From Bacteroidales bacterium WCE2004 (GTDB lineage Bacteria > Bacteroidota > Bacteroidia > Bacteroidales > UBA932), in NCBI GenBank assembly GCA_900167895.1, contig FUZR01000004.1:1-64000 (forward strand): a stretch of 64,000 bases of DNA, in the 5' to 3' direction. A model generated the notes under the pieces. The model made no database searches and had not been told where the DNA came from. It worked only from the letters and a program-made list of their open reading frames with translations. Within the stretch, counting starts at the first letter, position 1. Each line of letters opens with the position of its first letter. Below, piece by piece: positions 61,805 through 64,000 of the stretch. The position numbers and the translations under genes are program-made.

Positions 61805-62910
61805 TCTTTTTCTTTCGTGACGGCCTCTATGGTACCGTCGGCAAACATGACCTTGAAGGATGTCCCCGGCGGCAGGGCGCCGGCGGATTTGACCACCACG
61901 CCGCGCGCGTCGGTGACGAGCGCGTATCCGCGGGCGAGCACGCCGCGCGGGTCGGCGCCGCGGATGCGGTCGCCCAGCGCGACGAGGCGCTGCTCCATCG
62001 CGGCCAGGCGCGCGGCGAAAGCCATCCGCAGGCGGTTGCCATAGGAGCTGATGCGCTCGTCCTCGGCGGCGAAGGCGTCGATGAAGCGGTCGGCCAGGGC
62101 CGTGGGCGTCTTGACGAAGTCATAGGCCACCTGGTCCGCGACGTGGAAATCGCGGTCGTGGCCGATGGCCGTGTAGACCGGCACGGGGCAGTTGGCGATG
62201 GCGAAGCAGAGGCCGTAGTCGTCGAAGCAGGCGAGGTCAAGCGCCGAGCCGCCGCCGCGCATCAGCAGCACGGCGTCGAAGGGCTCCGGCGCGCATTCCA
62301 CGCGCTCCAGGGCGTCCACGATGCTGGCGGGGGCGTCCTCCCCCTGCATCGTGGCCTCGAAGAGCTCCACCGCGAACACGAAGCCATAGGCGTTCTCCGT
62401 CAGGTGGCGGCAGAAGTCGCCGTAGCCCGCGGCGTCCCGCGCGGAGATCACCGCCAGGCGGTACGGCAGCAGCGCCGGTTCGAGCTCCTTCTGCCGGTCG
62501 AGCAGGCCGTCCGCCGCGAGCTTCTCGAGCGTGCGGCGGCGTTGCAGCTCGGCGGCACCGAGCGTGAAACGCGGCTCGATCTCGTCGACCGTGAGGGTAA
62601 GTCCGTAGAGTTCGCTGTATCCCACCTGCACGCGCAGGAGGACCTCCATCCCGGCGGCCAGGTCGCCTCCGGTGGCTTCGCGGAAATAGGCGCGCAGCGC
62701 CGCATAGCGGCTGCGCCAGACGACGGCCTTGGCCCGCGCCACGATCCGGCCCTCCTCGCTCTGGCTGAGGTCCAGGTAGCAGTGGCCGTTGGCCTTGGCC
62801 TGCACGGAAGCGATCTCCGCCCGCACCCAGCAGCGCTCCGGGAAGGACATCTCGATCTCCTCCCGCAGCCGCGCCTGCAATTCGGCCAGGTCTATGTAAT
62901 CACGTTCCAT
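61801..62910 (-). CDS. xseA: exodeoxyribonuclease VII large subunit
   Basis: 369 aa. N-terminal OB-fold (CWVRAEIASVQAKANGHCYL, DLSQ) and the catalytic core (VISARDAAGYGDF, VLLMRGGGSALDLACFDD, PVYTAIGHDRDFHVADQVAY, KTPTALADRFID). Shorter than E. coli XseA (456 aa) because the C-terminal coiled-coil arm is reduced, as is common in Bacteroidetes. First gene of the eight-gene operon, with a nearly leaderless promoter. Confidence 0.95.
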   Translation of the reverse strand: MERDYIDLAELQARLREEIEMSFPERCWVRAEIASVQAKANGHCYLDLSQSEEGRIVARAKAVVWRSRYAALRAYFREATGGDLAAGMEVLLRVQVGYSELYGLTLTVDEIEPRFTLGAAELQRRRTLEKLAADGLLDRQKELEPALLPYRLAVISARDAAGYGDFCRHLTENAYGFVFAVELFEATMQGEDAPASIVDALERVECAPEPFDAVLLMRGGGSALDLACFDDYGLCFAIANCPVPVYTAIGHDRDFHVADQVAYDFVKTPTALADRFIDAFAAEDERISSYGNRLRMAFAARLAAMEQRLVALGDRIRGADPRGVLARGYALVTDARGVVVKSAGALPPGTSFKVMFADGTIEAVTKEKE

Positions 62911-62916
62911 ACATCA

Positions 62917-62924
62917 CAAAAATA
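62917..62924 (-). promoter_or_regulatory. -7 box of the xseA-glycogen-ribF operon
   Basis: TATTTTTG on the minus strand ends six bases before the xseA ATG (62910). No TTG at 19-20 bp upstream. Expected leader 1-3 nt. Confidence 0.5.
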
Positions 62925-62975
62925 CGCAAATTCTATGAATTCGCGCATTTTTGTCGAAGCCTCCGGAAAGGGGGA

Positions 62976-64000
62976 TTATTTCTGCCGGCAGTAGATCTGG
63001 ACCGGGCAGCCCGTCAGGTTGAAATGCTTGCGGAGCTGGTTCTCCAGAAAGCGCTTGTAGGGGTCCTTGATGTACTGCGGAAGGTTGCAGAAGAAGGCGA
63101 ACGCCGGGAAGGCCGTCGGCAGCTGGGTGATGTATTTCACCTTGACATATTTGCCCTTCCAAGCGGGCGGCGGGGTCTCCTCGATGACCGGCAGCAGCGC
63201 CTCGTTGAGCCGGGCCGTCGGGATCTTCTGCGAATAATTGGCGTACACCTGCGTGGCGGCGTCCAGCACGTCCTGGATGCGCTGCATCTTCAGCACGGAG
63301 GTGAAGATGATGGGCACGTCGTCGAACGGGGCGAGCCGGGCGCGCAGCGACTCGGTGTAGTCGCGCATCGTGTTGGAATCCTTGATGAAGAGGTCCCACT
63401 TGTTGACCACGACCACGCAGCCCTTGCGGTTCTTGAGGATCAGGTTGAAGATGTTCATGTCCTGCGCCTCCATGCCGGTCGTGGCGTCGATCATCAGGAT
63501 GCAGATGTCGGCGTGCTCGATGGCGCGGATGGAGCGCATCACGGAATAGAACTCCAGGTCCTCGTGGACCTTGGTCTTGCGGCGGATGCCCGCCGTGTCG
63601 ACCAGCATGAATTCGTGTCCGAACTTGTTGTAGTAGGTCTCGATGGCGTCGCGCGTGGTGCCGGCGACCGGCGTCACGATGTTACGCTCCTGGCCCAGCA
63701 GGGCGTTGGTCAGCGAGGACTTGCCCACGTTCGGCTTGCCCACGATCGTGATGCGGGGCAGCCCGGCATGCGGGTCCTCCTGCTCTTCCTCCTCCGGCAG
63801 CGCGGCCACCACGGCGTCCAGCAGGTCGCCGGTGCCGCTGCCGTTGGCGGCGGAGATGCTGTAGATCTCGCCCAGGCCCAGGGAGTAGAACTGATAGGCG
63901 TCGAACATCTTCTCGCCCGTGTCCACCTTGTTGACACAGAGGACGACCGGCTTGCGGGTCCGGCGGAGGATATCCGCGATCTCGGCGTCGTAGTCCGTGA
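62976..64000 (-). CDS. der: GTPase Der (EngA), C-terminal part; 5' end outside window
   Basis: 341 codons visible. The right edge cuts the gene upstream of the first G-domain's NKVD ([10 protein letters not shown]). The second G domain is complete ([40 protein letters not shown]), followed by the KH-like domain ending [13 protein letters not shown]. Der is a double-GTPase ribosome (50S) assembly factor. Same strand as xseA but with its own 65-bp gap. Confidence 0.96.
   Translation of the reverse strand, partial: TDYDAEIADILRRTRKPVVLCVNKVDTGEKMFDAYQFYSLGLGEIYSISAANGSGTGDLLDAVVAALPEEEEQEDPHAGLPRITIVGKPNVGKSSLTNALLGQERNIVTPVAGTTRDAIETYYNKFGHEFMLVDTAGIRRKTKVHEDLEFYSVMRSIRAIEHADICILMIDATTGMEAQDMNIFNLILKNRKGCVVVVNKWDLFIKDSNTMRDYTESLRARLAPFDDVPIIFTSVLKMQRIQDVLDAATQVYANYSQKIPTARLNEALLPVIEETPPPAWKGKYVKVKYITQLPTAFPAFAFFCNLPQYIKDPYKRFLENQLRKHFNLTGCPVQIYCRQK

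Overview
The window is from a high-GC member of the Bacteroidetes, most likely order Bacteroidales. Three things support this. Many genes carry the phylum-specific promoter pair (TTTG or TTG, 19-20 bp, TAnnTTTG). There are two operons of fimbrillin-type lipoproteins (DUF3575, DUF5119, FimB/Mfa2-like, DUF4906 and FISUMP-like families). The gene set includes ileS-dksA-lspA, imelysin, DHOR and ResB-CcsA. The 16S fragment at the left edge was not placed below phylum level. Coding density is high, and most long open frames opposite real genes are GC-driven shadows.

Layout. 1-1160: 5' part of a 16S rRNA gene (minus), preceded by two tandem consensus promoters and a terminator-like hairpin in the leader. 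1679-3570: groES-groEL. 3673-8101: a SpoU methylase, glyA, proC, an RNase H and an outer-membrane protein. 8158-14527: one minus-strand operon of porin, imelysin, dihaem DHOR and ResB-CcsA, which looks like a metal or haem related envelope system. 14729-16725: PspC-PadR-PspC. 16941-27615: first fimbrial operon (plus), ending in a 1508-aa tip-like lipoprotein with an EF-hand-type loop. 27623-31513: enolase-superfamily epimerase, tRNA-Val and a GH9 enzyme. 31704-35318: two tRNA-Ser genes flanking a membrane protein, icd, DUF4491 and an AraC regulator. 35336-39690: ileS-dksA-lspA. 39762-43278: cvpA-tsaB, a thioredoxin-fold lipoprotein without its cysteines, a HIT protein and greA. 43402-51555: second fimbrial operon (minus) of five lipoproteins. 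51603-62910: an eight-gene run joining exonuclease VII, a full glycogen or maltodextrin set (branching, debranching, GT4 synthase, GH57, phosphorylase) and ribF. 62976-64000: partial der.

The most unusual signals are structural. (1) A 129-nt, four-helix element starts exactly six bases after the 3' end of both tRNA-Ser genes. The two copies differ in sequence, but most paired changes are compensatory and the loop and junction sequences are kept. This looks like a structured tRNA-trailing RNA. (2) A 188-bp palindromic element with about 28-bp terminal inverted repeats and five internal hairpins lies inside ribF without breaking the frame, resembling the in-frame palindromic elements of Rickettsia. 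(3) Several regulatory arrangements stand out: face-to-face promoters between ileS and cvpA, four genes whose promoter predicts leaderless mRNA, attenuator-like hairpins in the rrn and greA leaders, and a terminator that abuts the AraC start codon.
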